Below are positions 51,563 to 62,300 of a stretch of 64,000 nucleotides of DNA, in pieces. Source of the stretch: Flavobacteriales bacterium (GTDB lineage: Bacteria; Bacteroidota; Bacteroidia; Flavobacteriales; Flavobacteriaceae); NCBI GenBank assembly GCA_004214175.1, contig SGZH01000001.1, forward strand, positions 62,001-126,000. Reading direction: 5' to 3'. A program made the translations under genes and the position numbers. Every line of letters begins with the position of its first letter. The stretch's first letter is position 1. The notes under the pieces are model-generated. The model made no database searches, was not told the origin of the DNA, and worked only from the letters and a program-made list of their open reading frames with translations.

Positions 51563-51580
51563 TTTAATTAAAATAACCTT

Positions 51581-52714
51581 ATGAAAATTGCAATAGTTTG
51601 TTATCCAACCTTTGGTGGAAGTGGAGTAGTGGCAACTGAATTGGGTATTGCTTTAGCTGAATATGGTCACGAAATTCATTTTATAACCTATAAGCAACCT
51701 GTTCGATTGCAACTTCTACATAATAACGTTCATTATCATGAGGTAAGTGTCCCTAGCTATCCATTATTTCATTACCAACCTTATGAATTAGCTTTATCAA
51801 GTAAATTAGTAAATATGGCTAAATTACATAAAATAGAAATAGTTCATGTTCATTATGCAATTCCACATGCATATGCTGGTTATATGGCTAAACAAATGTT
51901 AGCTCAAGAAGGTATTTTTATACCAATGGTGACAACACTACATGGTACTGATATAACTCTAGTTGGTAGCCATCCCTTCTATAAACCAGCTGTTACTTTT
52001 AGCATTAATAATAGTGATGCAGTTACATCTGTATCAAAAAGTTTAAAAGAGGATACACTAAGGCTTTTTAATATCAAAAAAGAAATAGAAGTAGTTCCTA
52101 ATTTTATCGATACAAAAAAATATGAAAATCTTTATTCTGATTTTGAAAGAAAGTTAATTGCTTTTCAAAATGAGAAAATAATTACCCACATAAGTAATAT
52201 TAGAAAAGTTAAAAGGGTAGATGATGTAATAGAAATATTTGATCGAATTCAAAAAGAAATACCTGCAAAACTAGTAATAGTAGGTGATGGACCTGAAAAA
52301 AAATCCTTAGAAAATTTATGTAAAGAAAAAGGTATCAATGAAAAAGTTTTGTTTGTTGGAAATAGTCAAGAAGTTGATAAAATTTTATGTTTTAGTGACT
52401 TATTTATACTTCCATCAGAACATGAAAGTTTTGGTTTAGTAGCCTTGGAAGCAATGGCTTGTGGCATTCCAGTCATCTCTAGTAATGCAGGGGGTTTACC
52501 TGAAGTGAATATAGATGGGCAAAGTGGCTATTTAAGTAATGTAGGAAACATTGATGAAATGGCTAAAAACGCCCTCAAGATTCTTAAAAACAGTGATACT
52601 CATCAATCATTTAAAAGAAAAGCTAAAGAGAATGCAAAACGATTTGAAACAAAATCTATAGTTCCACTTTATGAAGAGATTTATAAAAAATCTTTAGAAA
52701 ACAAAATATTATAA
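51581..52714 (+). CDS. bshA: N-acetyl-alpha-D-glucosaminyl L-malate synthase
   Basis: CYPTFGGSGVVATELG, TLHGTDITLVG, LPSEHESFGLVALEAMACGIPVISSNAGG. Confidence 0.94.
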   Translation: MKIAIVCYPTFGGSGVVATELGIALAEYGHEIHFITYKQPVRLQLLHNNVHYHEVSVPSYPLFHYQPYELALSSKLVNMAKLHKIEIVHVHYAIPHAYAGYMAKQMLAQEGIFIPMVTTLHGTDITLVGSHPFYKPAVTFSINNSDAVTSVSKSLKEDTLRLFNIKKEIEVVPNFIDTKKYENLYSDFERKLIAFQNEKIITHISNIRKVKRVDDVIEIFDRIQKEIPAKLVIVGDGPEKKSLENLCKEKGINEKVLFVGNSQEVDKILCFSDLFILPSEHESFGLVALEAMACGIPVISSNAGGLPEVNIDGQSGYLSNVGNIDEMAKNALKILKNSDTHQSFKRKAKENAKRFETKSIVPLYEEIYKKSLENKIL

Positions 52715-52808
52715 ATAAATCCTAGAAATTGATTTTTATTTTTGGTAAGTTGTATTTCATTCGTTTTCAGTATGGAAATTTTATAATAAAATCAATATTA
52801 GTTAAGAG

Positions 52809-54494
52809 CTAAGGTTGGTTGGGTTTTTTATTCACAGTAAATTGTATAAGAATAGCAATGAATATTACTAAGATACATCCTACCAAATTTAGCCATAAAT
52901 AAGGCATTAAATCGATATACCAAAAGTAGATAATAATAAATTGGGTTAATAAGGCAGCTATAAATACAGCTGTACTTTGTATATATTTAATAAAAAAAGC
53001 CAATAAAAATATTCCTAAGACATTACCATAAAAAATAGATCCAATAATATTTACTAATTGAATTAAATTATCAAAAAGATTCGCAACGCAGGCTATCGAT
53101 ATTGCAATGATTCCCCAAAGTAAAGTAAACCATTTGGAAGCTTTTACATAGTGTTTATCACTTTTATCACTAACATTCCTTTTATACAAATCAATAGCAG
53201 TTGTAGAAGCTAATGCATTTAATTCGGAAGCTGTACTGGACATCGCTGCACTCAAGATTACTGCCAATAATAGTCCTATTAAACCACGAGGCAAATTATT
53301 TAAAATAAAATATATAAAAACATAGTCTTTATCATTTGTTTCAGCCTCTGGATTCGCTTTTATAATCAATTTTTTAGTTTGGTCTCTTAAATCTTGTTTT
53401 AGAGAGTTTAAATAAAGAATATCTTCTGATATCACTTTTCGTTCATTATTATTTTGAGTACCTACATAGAGAATTTGTTTGTCTCTAATAACAATATCTA
53501 AATCTTTTTTTTTGTTTTCTAGATCAATTAATGTAGATGAAAATTGAGAATTTCTTACATTTTCAATTGCAGATGGATTAAAGTTTAAAGGAGACTCATT
53601 AAACTGATAAAAAACAAATACCATAACTCCAACTAATAATATGAAAAATTGCATCGGAACTTTTAGCAAACCATTCATAATTAGACCCATTTGACTTGCA
53701 CGAATTGATTTGCCACTCAAGTATCGTTGAACCTGACTTTGGTCAGTACCAAAATAGGAGAGTGCTAAAAAAGTACCTCCAATTATACCACTCCAAAAAG
53801 TATACCGGTTATTAAAGTCAAAAGAAAAGTCTAAAATATCTAATTTACCATTAGCTCCTGCAAGTTCAATAGCATTTGTAAATGAAATATCAAGAGGTAA
53901 ATAATTTAAAATAATTAAAAAAGTGAAGAACATTCCAGCAAAAATAACCCCCATTTGTTGTTTTTGAGTAATGCTAACTGCTTTTGTACCACCACTAACA
54001 GTGTATATGATGACTAATAAACCAATGATAATATTTAAGGTTAATAAATTCCAACCTAAAACAGCAGATAAAATAATTGCGGGAGCAAAAATAGTAATCC
54101 CTGCAGCTAAACCCCTTTGAATTAAAAATAATATAGCAGTTAAAGTTCTAGTTTTTAAATCAAATCTAGTTTCTAAAAACTCATACGCTGTAAATACTTT
54201 TAGTTTGTGATAGAGCGGAATAAAAACCATACTTATAATAATCATTGCTATTGGGAGTCCAAAGTAAAATTGAACAAAACCCATTCCGTCATGAAAAGCC
54301 TGTCCAGGTGTTGATAGAAATGTTATGGCACTAGCTTGAGTAGCCATAACACTTAGACCAATGGTCCACCAGTTGGATGAATTTCCACCTTTTAAATAAT
54401 CTGTTATATTTTTATTATGTCGTGTTTTGTAGGTACCATACAAAACAATAAAAGCTAAAGTTCCACCAAGTACTATCCAATCAATTAATTGCAT
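52809..54494 (-). CDS. SSS-family sodium:solute symporter
   Basis: Multi-TM; LSVMATQASAITFLSTPGQAFHDGMGFVQFYFGLP, SYFGTDQSQVQRYLSG. Confidence 0.93.
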   Translation of the reverse strand: MQLIDWIVLGGTLAFIVLYGTYKTRHNKNITDYLKGGNSSNWWTIGLSVMATQASAITFLSTPGQAFHDGMGFVQFYFGLPIAMIIISMVFIPLYHKLKVFTAYEFLETRFDLKTRTLTAILFLIQRGLAAGITIFAPAIILSAVLGWNLLTLNIIIGLLVIIYTVSGGTKAVSITQKQQMGVIFAGMFFTFLIILNYLPLDISFTNAIELAGANGKLDILDFSFDFNNRYTFWSGIIGGTFLALSYFGTDQSQVQRYLSGKSIRASQMGLIMNGLLKVPMQFFILLVGVMVFVFYQFNESPLNFNPSAIENVRNSQFSSTLIDLENKKKDLDIVIRDKQILYVGTQNNNERKVISEDILYLNSLKQDLRDQTKKLIIKANPEAETNDKDYVFIYFILNNLPRGLIGLLLAVILSAAMSSTASELNALASTTAIDLYKRNVSDKSDKHYVKASKWFTLLWGIIAISIACVANLFDNLIQLVNIIGSIFYGNVLGIFLLAFFIKYIQSTAVFIAALLTQFIIIYFWYIDLMPYLWLNLVGCILVIFIAILIQFTVNKKPNQP

Positions 54495-54498
54495 ACGA

Positions 54499-54606
54499 TT
54501 AAAAGCTAATCATTAATAAGTAAAAAAGTACAATGTAGAGAGTATTAAGTATGACTACCCAAGTATAGCTTTTTTTCCAACTAAATTTATTTTTTTTATC
54601 CTTCAT
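54499..54606 (-). CDS. Putative 35-aa small membrane protein (MKDKKNKFSWKKSYTWVVILNTLYIVLFYLLMISF)
   Basis: ATG..TAA ORF between PIG-L (18 nt downstream of its stop) and SSS (4 nt before its start); basic N-terminus and single TM. Confidence 0.72.
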   Translation of the reverse strand: MKDKKNKFSWKKSYTWVVILNTLYIVLFYLLMISF

Positions 54607-54624
54607 TGAGTATATTTAAGAATG

Positions 54625-57123
54625 TTACTTTCCAATTGATAATATATTGGCAAATAAACGATAAGCACCAGGAACTCCAGCAGGTAATTCTCTAAAAAAA
54701 CTAATTCCTGTATAAATGTAATGCCCTTTACCATAAGGTGCAACTAATAATGAACCTTTAGTTAGTTTATTGTTTTTATCATTCATACCTAAAATAGGAA
54801 TAAATTCCTTAGCCCATTTATTTGGAAAATAAAGACCACGTTCTTGCACCCAATTTTCAAAATCATTCTCACTAATTTTATTTGGATAATTTAAGATAGG
54901 ATGTTCTGGAGCTAAAAACGATACCTCAGAAAACTCATCTGTTACTCGATCTCTGGATAATTCAATTTTAAATGGAGCTAAATCTTTTGTAATCAAACGA
55001 TGACTTGTATTGTATTGAATAATTAAATTTCCTCCATTTTCAATATATCGATTTAATTCAACTTGTTTAAACTTTAATTCTGGAACCGTATTATAAGCTC
55101 TAATACCCATTACAATAGCATCAAATTGTATTAATTTATCATAAGAGATTTCCGAAGGATTGATAAGAGTAACTTGGTATCCAATTTGCTTTAAACTTTC
55201 AGGAACTGCATCACCTGCCCCTTCAATATAACCAATATTTTCACCTTTTTTTTGTAGCACTAAATGAACAACTTTTGATTCAGATTTCATCAATACTTGT
55301 TGGAGTGGAATGTATTTATAATCTAATATATGAAGTTCTTTGTCGTATGTATTTTCTCCAATTTGAATAATTGGATTAAGTTTACCTTCACTTATTTCTT
55401 TCGGGGGAGAAACTTCAAAATATACGATTGATTGGTCTCCTTTTTTTTCAACTGAAAATGGAATACTTTGAGGTTTTATGCTCCAACCCTCAGGTGAATT
55501 TAAGCTAATAACCCCTTTAATATTATCTTTACCAGCAAGAATATGTACAGGGATTTTTTTATTTTTCTGATCAGAAAAAATGATTACTTTTTCTTTAATA
55601 CTGCAAGTAACTTCAGGTAATACAGCAAATGGTTGGTAAACTTCTCCTTCTACAGGATCATTAAATTTATATACAATATTTCTTTGAAAATCTATATCAA
55701 CATCATTAATTGACATATGAAATTTAACAGGAAAATTCATTAATTTTTCAGGATAACCTAAAATGCTTTTATCATTAACTTGATACATTCCCAAAGTGCC
55801 TTTTTGTTTTAACCAATAAGGAGTACTATAATCTTTACCTAAAAAAGTACCTGCAGTACTTTCTAAATTATACTTATTATTCATTTTTAAAACATATTCT
55901 TTGAATGAAGCAGGAAAAGTAACTACAGGAGAAGAAATACGTTTAATAGTTATTTTAGTGTCCGACCGATTTATCGCTTCAACTGTGAATGTGACATCTC
56001 CATTGGGAACAATATTTTGTTGATTAGAGGCTACCTCTAAATAAAGCCCAGCGCAATTAACAATTAAAGCTTTTAATTCTTTTAGTTTTATTGATTTCCA
56101 ATGACTTTCAGGTAATTTAAAAAGTAGCTTATAAGCAGTTAATAATTTAGGAATTATTTTGGAAGGGTTTGAGAAGTTAAAATTTCTCTCCAAAGGGTAA
56201 AGAATATCACCAATTTTATCACCACCTTCAATTCTTGACCAAGTGGTATCAATACCATCAAACAAATTCAACTTATTTCGTGGAAAATCACCCTTCAAAA
56301 ATTCTAAATATTCAGTTTGCTTACCTCGAACTCCTGTATTACCAAATCCCTGAGATTTATGCATACTTCGACTTGAAGCAGCAATTTCCCCATTGGATAG
56401 ACCTAATATTGGATAGTAATTACCTGTCTCTACTGTTATCAGATTTTCCTTATTTGCTTTTTCAAAATTCTCTTTAGACCCATAAAACCACCAGGAAGTA
56501 TTAAATAATAATCTTTTTGGTTGCCAAACACCGTATTCTTTAGCTGAATTTGGGTATTGATTAGCTTTTCCAACCAAATCAAATGCTTCAATACTCAGCA
56601 TCGCTGAAGATGTATGATGACCATGAGTGCTTCCTGGATTTCGATGATTAAATCGGTTGATGATAAGATCGGGTTTAAATCGCCTTATATTTAGAACAAC
56701 ATCACTCAAAACCTCATTTTTATTCCAAATTTTAAGTGTTTCATCAGGATGCTTAGAGTAACCAAAATCGTTTGCTCTTGTAAAAAATTGCTCTCCACCA
56801 TCTATTTTTCTAGCTGCAATTAATTCTTGAGTTCTAATAACTCCTAATAATTCTCTGATCTCTGAACCGACTAAATTTTGTCCACCATCACCTCTTGTCA
56901 AGGATAAATAGGAAGTTCTAGCATGAATATCGTTAGATAAATAAGAAATTAAACGAGTATTTTCATCATCTGGATGCGCAGCAATATACATGACAGATCC
57001 CAGAAAATTTAAATTTTGAAGTTGATGATATAGTTGTGAAGAAGTAGGTTTTTCTGGTTGTTGAGCAATTATTATACTCATTTTAAACAAAAACAAATAA
57101 AAAATAAAAGTAGATAATTTCAT
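54625..57123 (-). CDS. Secreted PIG-L/LmbE family deacetylase, multidomain
   Basis: Signal peptide; YIAAHPDDENTRLISYLSND, LTRGDGGQNLVGSE, NHRNPGSTHGHHTSSA. Confidence 0.92.
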   Translation of the reverse strand: MKLSTFIFYLFLFKMSIIIAQQPEKPTSSQLYHQLQNLNFLGSVMYIAAHPDDENTRLISYLSNDIHARTSYLSLTRGDGGQNLVGSEIRELLGVIRTQELIAARKIDGGEQFFTRANDFGYSKHPDETLKIWNKNEVLSDVVLNIRRFKPDLIINRFNHRNPGSTHGHHTSSAMLSIEAFDLVGKANQYPNSAKEYGVWQPKRLLFNTSWWFYGSKENFEKANKENLITVETGNYYPILGLSNGEIAASSRSMHKSQGFGNTGVRGKQTEYLEFLKGDFPRNKLNLFDGIDTTWSRIEGGDKIGDILYPLERNFNFSNPSKIIPKLLTAYKLLFKLPESHWKSIKLKELKALIVNCAGLYLEVASNQQNIVPNGDVTFTVEAINRSDTKITIKRISSPVVTFPASFKEYVLKMNNKYNLESTAGTFLGKDYSTPYWLKQKGTLGMYQVNDKSILGYPEKLMNFPVKFHMSINDVDIDFQRNIVYKFNDPVEGEVYQPFAVLPEVTCSIKEKVIIFSDQKNKKIPVHILAGKDNIKGVISLNSPEGWSIKPQSIPFSVEKKGDQSIVYFEVSPPKEISEGKLNPIIQIGENTYDKELHILDYKYIPLQQVLMKSESKVVHLVLQKKGENIGYIEGAGDAVPESLKQIGYQVTLINPSEISYDKLIQFDAIVMGIRAYNTVPELKFKQVELNRYIENGGNLIIQYNTSHRLITKDLAPFKIELSRDRVTDEFSEVSFLAPEHPILNYPNKISENDFENWVQERGLYFPNKWAKEFIPILGMNDKNNKLTKGSLLVAPYGKGHYIYTGISFFRELPAGVPGAYRLFANILSIGK

Positions 57124-57143
57124 AACGGTAATTTGGTAATAAT

Positions 57144-57173
57144 CAAATATAGCTAAAAGACAAATGGTCCAAA
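57144..57173 (-). promoter_or_regulatory. Promoter for PIG-L/sORF/SSS operon (TTTG-N18-TATATTTG)
   Basis: Both -33 and -7 consensus elements with 18-nt spacing. Confidence 0.65.
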
Positions 57174-57215
57174 AAATCTTTTAATCTATTTTAACAATCA
57201 ATAAAGTATAATTAG

Positions 57216-57800
57216 TTAATTTTCAATATTTAATAGAGTTTGATAAACTTTATGAGTTGGTAAGCCCATAACATTAAAAAATGAACCTTCAATTTTATTA
57301 ATCCCAATATAACCGAGCCATTCTTGAATCCCATAGGCTCCAGCTTTATCAAGAGGTTGGTAAGTATCTACATAATAACTAATTTCTTCATCTGTAAGTT
57401 TATTGAACCATACTTTAGTTGAATCATTTATGGTTTTTTGAAAATTTTTTCCTGTAAAAGTAACCGAAGTGAAGACTATGTGCATTCGATTACTAAAGGA
57501 ACTAATCATTTTAAATGCCTCTTTTTTATTTTTTGGTTTTTCAATCGCTTTTCCATCAAACCAAACAATAGTATCGCTTGTGATTACAATTTCATTTTCG
57601 GTAATATTTTTAAAAGTTGACGCCTTTAGCTTCGATAAGTAATCAGTAATTTCTGATTCTTTTAAATAAGATGGATAGACCTCATTTATTGGTTTTACTT
57701 TAATTTTAAAATCAATACCTAATTCTTCAAAAAAGCGTTGTCTCCTTGGAGATCCCGAAGCTAATATAATTTTATAATTTGAAAGTTTTTTTGAGAGCAT
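57216..57800 (-). CDS. maf: Maf family nucleotide pyrophosphatase
   Basis: ILASGSPRRQRFFEELG, DKAGAYGIQEWLGYIGINKIEGSFFNVMGLP. Confidence 0.95.
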   Translation of the reverse strand: MLSKKLSNYKIILASGSPRRQRFFEELGIDFKIKVKPINEVYPSYLKESEITDYLSKLKASTFKNITENEIVITSDTIVWFDGKAIEKPKNKKEAFKMISSFSNRMHIVFTSVTFTGKNFQKTINDSTKVWFNKLTDEEISYYVDTYQPLDKAGAYGIQEWLGYIGINKIEGSFFNVMGLPTHKVYQTLLNIEN

Positions 57801-57867
57801 AAAATTTTAATTTTTTTGATTAAAATAGAAATAAAGAACAAACAGAAAAAAAGTCAAGGAAAAATAA

Positions 57868-58395
57868 TTAATCGTATTGAGCATCTATTTGGTCTTTGCC
57901 CAACCAATTATTTTGAACTTTTAGAACTTGTTCAATAACGTCTCTAACACAACCTTTACCTCCTTTTTTATGGGAAACATAATGAGAAATTTTTTTTATT
58001 TCTTGGACAGCGTCCTGAGGGCAACAAGCCAATCCTACCTTCTGCATAACCTGTAGGTCAGGAATATCATCACCCATATACATAACCTCTTCCATTTTTA
58101 ATCCTTTTTTCTGTAAATAAGCTTCCAAAGTTTTCATTTTATGGTGAACTCCTAGATAAACATCTTCAATACCTAAACCATTTAATCGCTTACGAACTCC
58201 CTCATTATTCCCACCAGATATAATGCAGATATGGTAACCACAATCGACTGCATGTTTGAGTACATAGCCATCTTTTGTGTGCATCTTTCTATACATATCC
58301 CCATTAGTTGCAACTAAAATGGTTCCGTCGGTCAAAACGCCATCCACGTCAAAAATCAGAGTTGTAATGTTGTTCAAGTATTCTTTATAGCTCAT
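57868..58395 (-). CDS. kdsC: 3-deoxy-D-manno-octulosonate 8-phosphate phosphatase (HAD, KdsC-like)
   Basis: LIFDVDGVLTDG, HTKDGYVLKHA, YMGDDIPDLQVMQKVGLACCPQDA. Confidence 0.9.
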   Translation of the reverse strand: MSYKEYLNNITTLIFDVDGVLTDGTILVATNGDMYRKMHTKDGYVLKHAVDCGYHICIISGGNNEGVRKRLNGLGIEDVYLGVHHKMKTLEAYLQKKGLKMEEVMYMGDDIPDLQVMQKVGLACCPQDAVQEIKKISHYVSHKKGGKGCVRDVIEQVLKVQNNWLGKDQIDAQYD

Positions 58396-58396
58396 A

Positions 58397-59155
58397 TTAA
58401 TGTTTGTATTTTTCTAAAATTGAATTTGTGATTTTTTTATATATTTCTAGGTAAGGATTATCCTTCAACAAATGTAATTGTTTTTCTATTGTTTTTAAGT
58501 CATTCCTTTTAGCTGGTCCTGTTTGAGTGTTATGTGGACTTATATTCTTTATTTTAGTAGCAGTTTCAAATATTAAAGGTTTTAAAATATCAAAAGTTAA
58601 AGATTGATTCATTAATAAATCTTGACCAATTAGATATAAATGATTTACGAAATTGTTCACGATAACTGCGCTCAAGTGGATATGTTCTCTTTGAGTTGAT
58701 GTTACTATTTGCACATTGTTTGATATTGATTTTCCCAGTTCTTGTAATAATATTAAATCTTCTTGATGAGAAGTTTCGATGCAAATAGGTATTTCTGAAA
58801 AATTAACCTTCGCATTTAAAGTAAATGTTTGTAATGGATAAAATACTCCTTTTCGATTGTTCTCCGAAAGTTGTTCCATTCGAACGGAACCTGAAGTATG
58901 AACAACAAGTCTATTCTTAAAAGGTATTTTTCTGGAAAAATCAATAATAGCATCATCAGGTATCACAATAATATAAATTGATGCTTTTTTTATAGTATTT
59001 AAATCGTTGGTTTTGTCAACATTTAGATCAAAATTATCAAGTGTTCGTTTGGTTTTACTATAAACTTGAATAACTTCAAAACTTTTAGAATTATGAATAG
59101 CTTCGCACAAATGCATAGCAACATTTCCAGCACCAAATAAGACAACAGATTTCAT
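58397..59155 (-). CDS. Rossmann-like and DUF2520 domain protein
   Basis: VVLFGAGNVAMHLCEAI, HTSGSVRMEQL, YPLQTF; start at MKSVVLFG. Confidence 0.88.
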   Translation of the reverse strand: MKSVVLFGAGNVAMHLCEAIHNSKSFEVIQVYSKTKRTLDNFDLNVDKTNDLNTIKKASIYIIVIPDDAIIDFSRKIPFKNRLVVHTSGSVRMEQLSENNRKGVFYPLQTFTLNAKVNFSEIPICIETSHQEDLILLQELGKSISNNVQIVTSTQREHIHLSAVIVNNFVNHLYLIGQDLLMNQSLTFDILKPLIFETATKIKNISPHNTQTGPAKRNDLKTIEKQLHLLKDNPYLEIYKKITNSILEKYKH

Positions 59156-59298
59156 TATACGAATATAGTACTTTTTAAATTTCAATATTTTTTAATTTCA
59201 AATGATTAAAATGTTTAAGCTGTTTTTATTAACAAGAGAATCTACTAAATAAGTATAATGATTAACATTTTATGAAGATAATACTGATTGTAATTTCT

Positions 59299-59306
59299 TA
59301 AATTTG
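59299..59306 (+). promoter_or_regulatory. Putative -7 box (TAAATTTG) for ccsBA
   Basis: TAnnTTTG overlapping the ORF-track start; supports the ATG at 59322. Confidence 0.5.
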
Positions 59307-59321
59307 CAAAAAATTGTTTTC

Positions 59322-62300
59322 ATGATTAAGAAAATAGCTTCAATTCTTTTTTCAACACGTTTAACCGCTGTTTTATTTATTGCATTTGCAACAGCAATGG
59401 CTGTGGGAACGTTTATGGATGCATCAGCAGAAACATCTCCAACTCCCTATACTAGAGAATTAATTTATAATGCATGGTGGTTTGAAGCTATTATGGGCTT
59501 GTTAATGATAAACTTTATTGGAAATATCAATAAGTATCGTCTTTTCAGAAAAGAAAAATGGGCAACGTTGACTTTTCATCTAGCCTTTATATTAATTATT
59601 TTTGGAGCGTTTATTACAAGATATGTAAGTTTTGAGGGTGTTATTCACATCCGTGAGGGGGACACGGAAAATACAATTTTATCCTCTGAAGCTTATATCA
59701 CAGCATTTATAGATGGCAACTATAAAATTGGTGGTGTTCCACAAAGAAGAACTATTTCACCAAAAAAGGTAAGATTTTCTGAAAAACTAGACAATGATTT
59801 TGAATTAAATACGGATTACAATGGTCAAGCAGTAAAAATTAAACTAAAACAATTTATCAGTAATGCAAAAGAGGGAGTAATCCCATCTGAAAACGGAAAA
59901 GATTTTTTAAAAATTGTTGAAGCAAGCGGAGGAAAACGAAACGAACATTGGATTGGAGATGGTGAAGTATTAAATATACACAACATTTTAATATCATTAA
60001 ATAATCCAACAAATGGCGCTATTAATTTATTTCATGACAATGGAACATACTCAATTTCTTCACCTTTTGAAGGTCAGTGGATGCGAATGGCAGATAGAGA
60101 GCAAGGTAAATTAATCATTGACTCTCTTCAATCTTTAAATCTAAGGTCATTATATCAAGTTGCAGATTTGGCTTTTGTAATACCTGAAATGGTAATATCT
60201 GGAAAATATGGTGTTGTAAAGGCTCCAAAAGAAGAACCCACCAACTTGAATGCTATAATACTTGAGGTTAGCTCTAACCAAGAGTCTAAAAATATTGAGA
60301 TCCTAGGAGGAATAGGAAACACAAGAAGTCCAATTTCTGTTGAATTAGCTGGTTTAAAAGTTTTTTTAGCTTACGGATCTAAGGAATATCAATTGCCATT
60401 TAGCATAACTTTAAACGATTTTATAGCAGATAAATATCCAGGAACCGAAAAAAATTATTCTGCGTTTAAAAGTAAAGTTACTGTCAATAGGAGTGATTCT
60501 GATTTTTACGATTATGAAATATTTATGAACCATATTCTAGATGAGCAGGGATATCGCTTTTTTCAATCCTCCTTTGATGGGGATGAAAAAGGAACCATTT
60601 TATCTGTGAACCATGATTTTTGGGGTACATGGATCACCTATATAGGGTATACGCTGTTGTACTTAGCAATGCTTGCTATTTTATTTGATAAAAACACCCG
60701 ATTTGCTAGTCTAAGAAAGATGCTTGAGAAAATTAAAAAAAAGAAAGGTATCATAGTAACAACCTTAACTTTACTCTTTTGTTTTTCAAGCATTTCTCAA
60801 AGTACCACTAACCATAAAATTAAGATTTCAAAAGAAAAAATCGACTCCATCATAATTGCTAATTCGGTTTCTATAGAACATGCTGCAAATTTTGCAACAT
60901 TGGTTGTCCAAGACAATGGACGTATGAAACCCATCAACACGTTCGCTAGTGAATTATTAAGAAAAATAAGTAGAAAGAATAGCTATGCTGGCCTCGATGC
61001 CAATCAAGTATTTTTATCGATGACAGAATTTCCTAGTCTATGGCTTGAAGCTCCTATCATGTCTTTAAAATGGCAAAATGATAGTATCAGAGAGATTATA
61101 GGAGTAAAAGATGCTAACCATTTTTCACTGATGGATCTTATTGATAATAATGGAAGTAATAAACTTGGACCCTATATAGAAGAAGCTTCAAAAACCATCA
61201 ATAAAAATCAGTTTCAAAAGGATTTCATGAAGGCTTATGAAAACTTTTATTTGTTAAATGAAGTTTTAGGAGGAAGTCTCCTTAAAATATTTCCAATACC
61301 TGATGATGAAAATAATAGGTGGGTTTCTTACCCAGAACTTGATAATGTAAATTATAGTAAAAAGGATTCAATTTTAGTGAGGACTATCCTACCTTATTAT
61401 TTAAATACTTTAATAGATGCAAGAAAAACAGGTGATTATAAGAATGCTGACATAATTTTATCAGGACTTCTGAAATTTCAAAACCAGCATGGTAATGAAG
61501 TGATGCCATCCCAAAATAAAATTACTGCTGAGATAAAGTATAATAAAATTGATATTTTTAATAGATTATATAAATATTTTGCTGTATTTGGAATTTTAAT
61601 GTTTGTTTTTATTATTATTCAGATATTTAAAGAAAATAAAATTATCAATTCTACGGTTAAATTATTCAAATATTTAATTTGGATTTTATTCATTCTATTA
61701 ACTTTAGGTTTAATTGCTCGTTGGTATATAAGTGGTCATGCACCTTGGAGTGACGCCTACGAATCCATTATTTATGTTGCATGGGCAACTGTTTTTTTTG
61801 GTTTAGCATTAGGTAAGAAAAGTTATTTAACAATTGCGTCTACCTCTTTTGTTGCAGCAATTATTTTGTGGGTAGCACATGAAAATTGGATAGATCCTTC
61901 CATTTCTAATTTACAACCTGTACTTGACAGTTACTGGTTAATGATCCATGTTGCTGTAATAGTTGCAAGTTATGGACCATTAACGTTGGGAATGATATTA
62001 GGACTTACCTCGCTCTTGTTAATGGTTTTAAGTACAAAGAAAAACCTAAAAAAAATGCAATTGAATATTAAAGAGATAACTATTATTAATGAAATGGCTT
62101 TAACGGTTGGGTTAATTCTTTTAACTATTGGAAATTTTTTAGGCGGTCAATGGGCTAACGAAAGTTGGGGACGTTATTGGGGTTGGGATCCAAAAGAAAC
62201 TTGGGCATTGATTAGTATAATGATTTATGCTTTTGTGCTTCACATGCGACTTATTCCTGGCTTAAGAGGTAAATGGACTTTTAATTTTGCAGCTGTTGTA

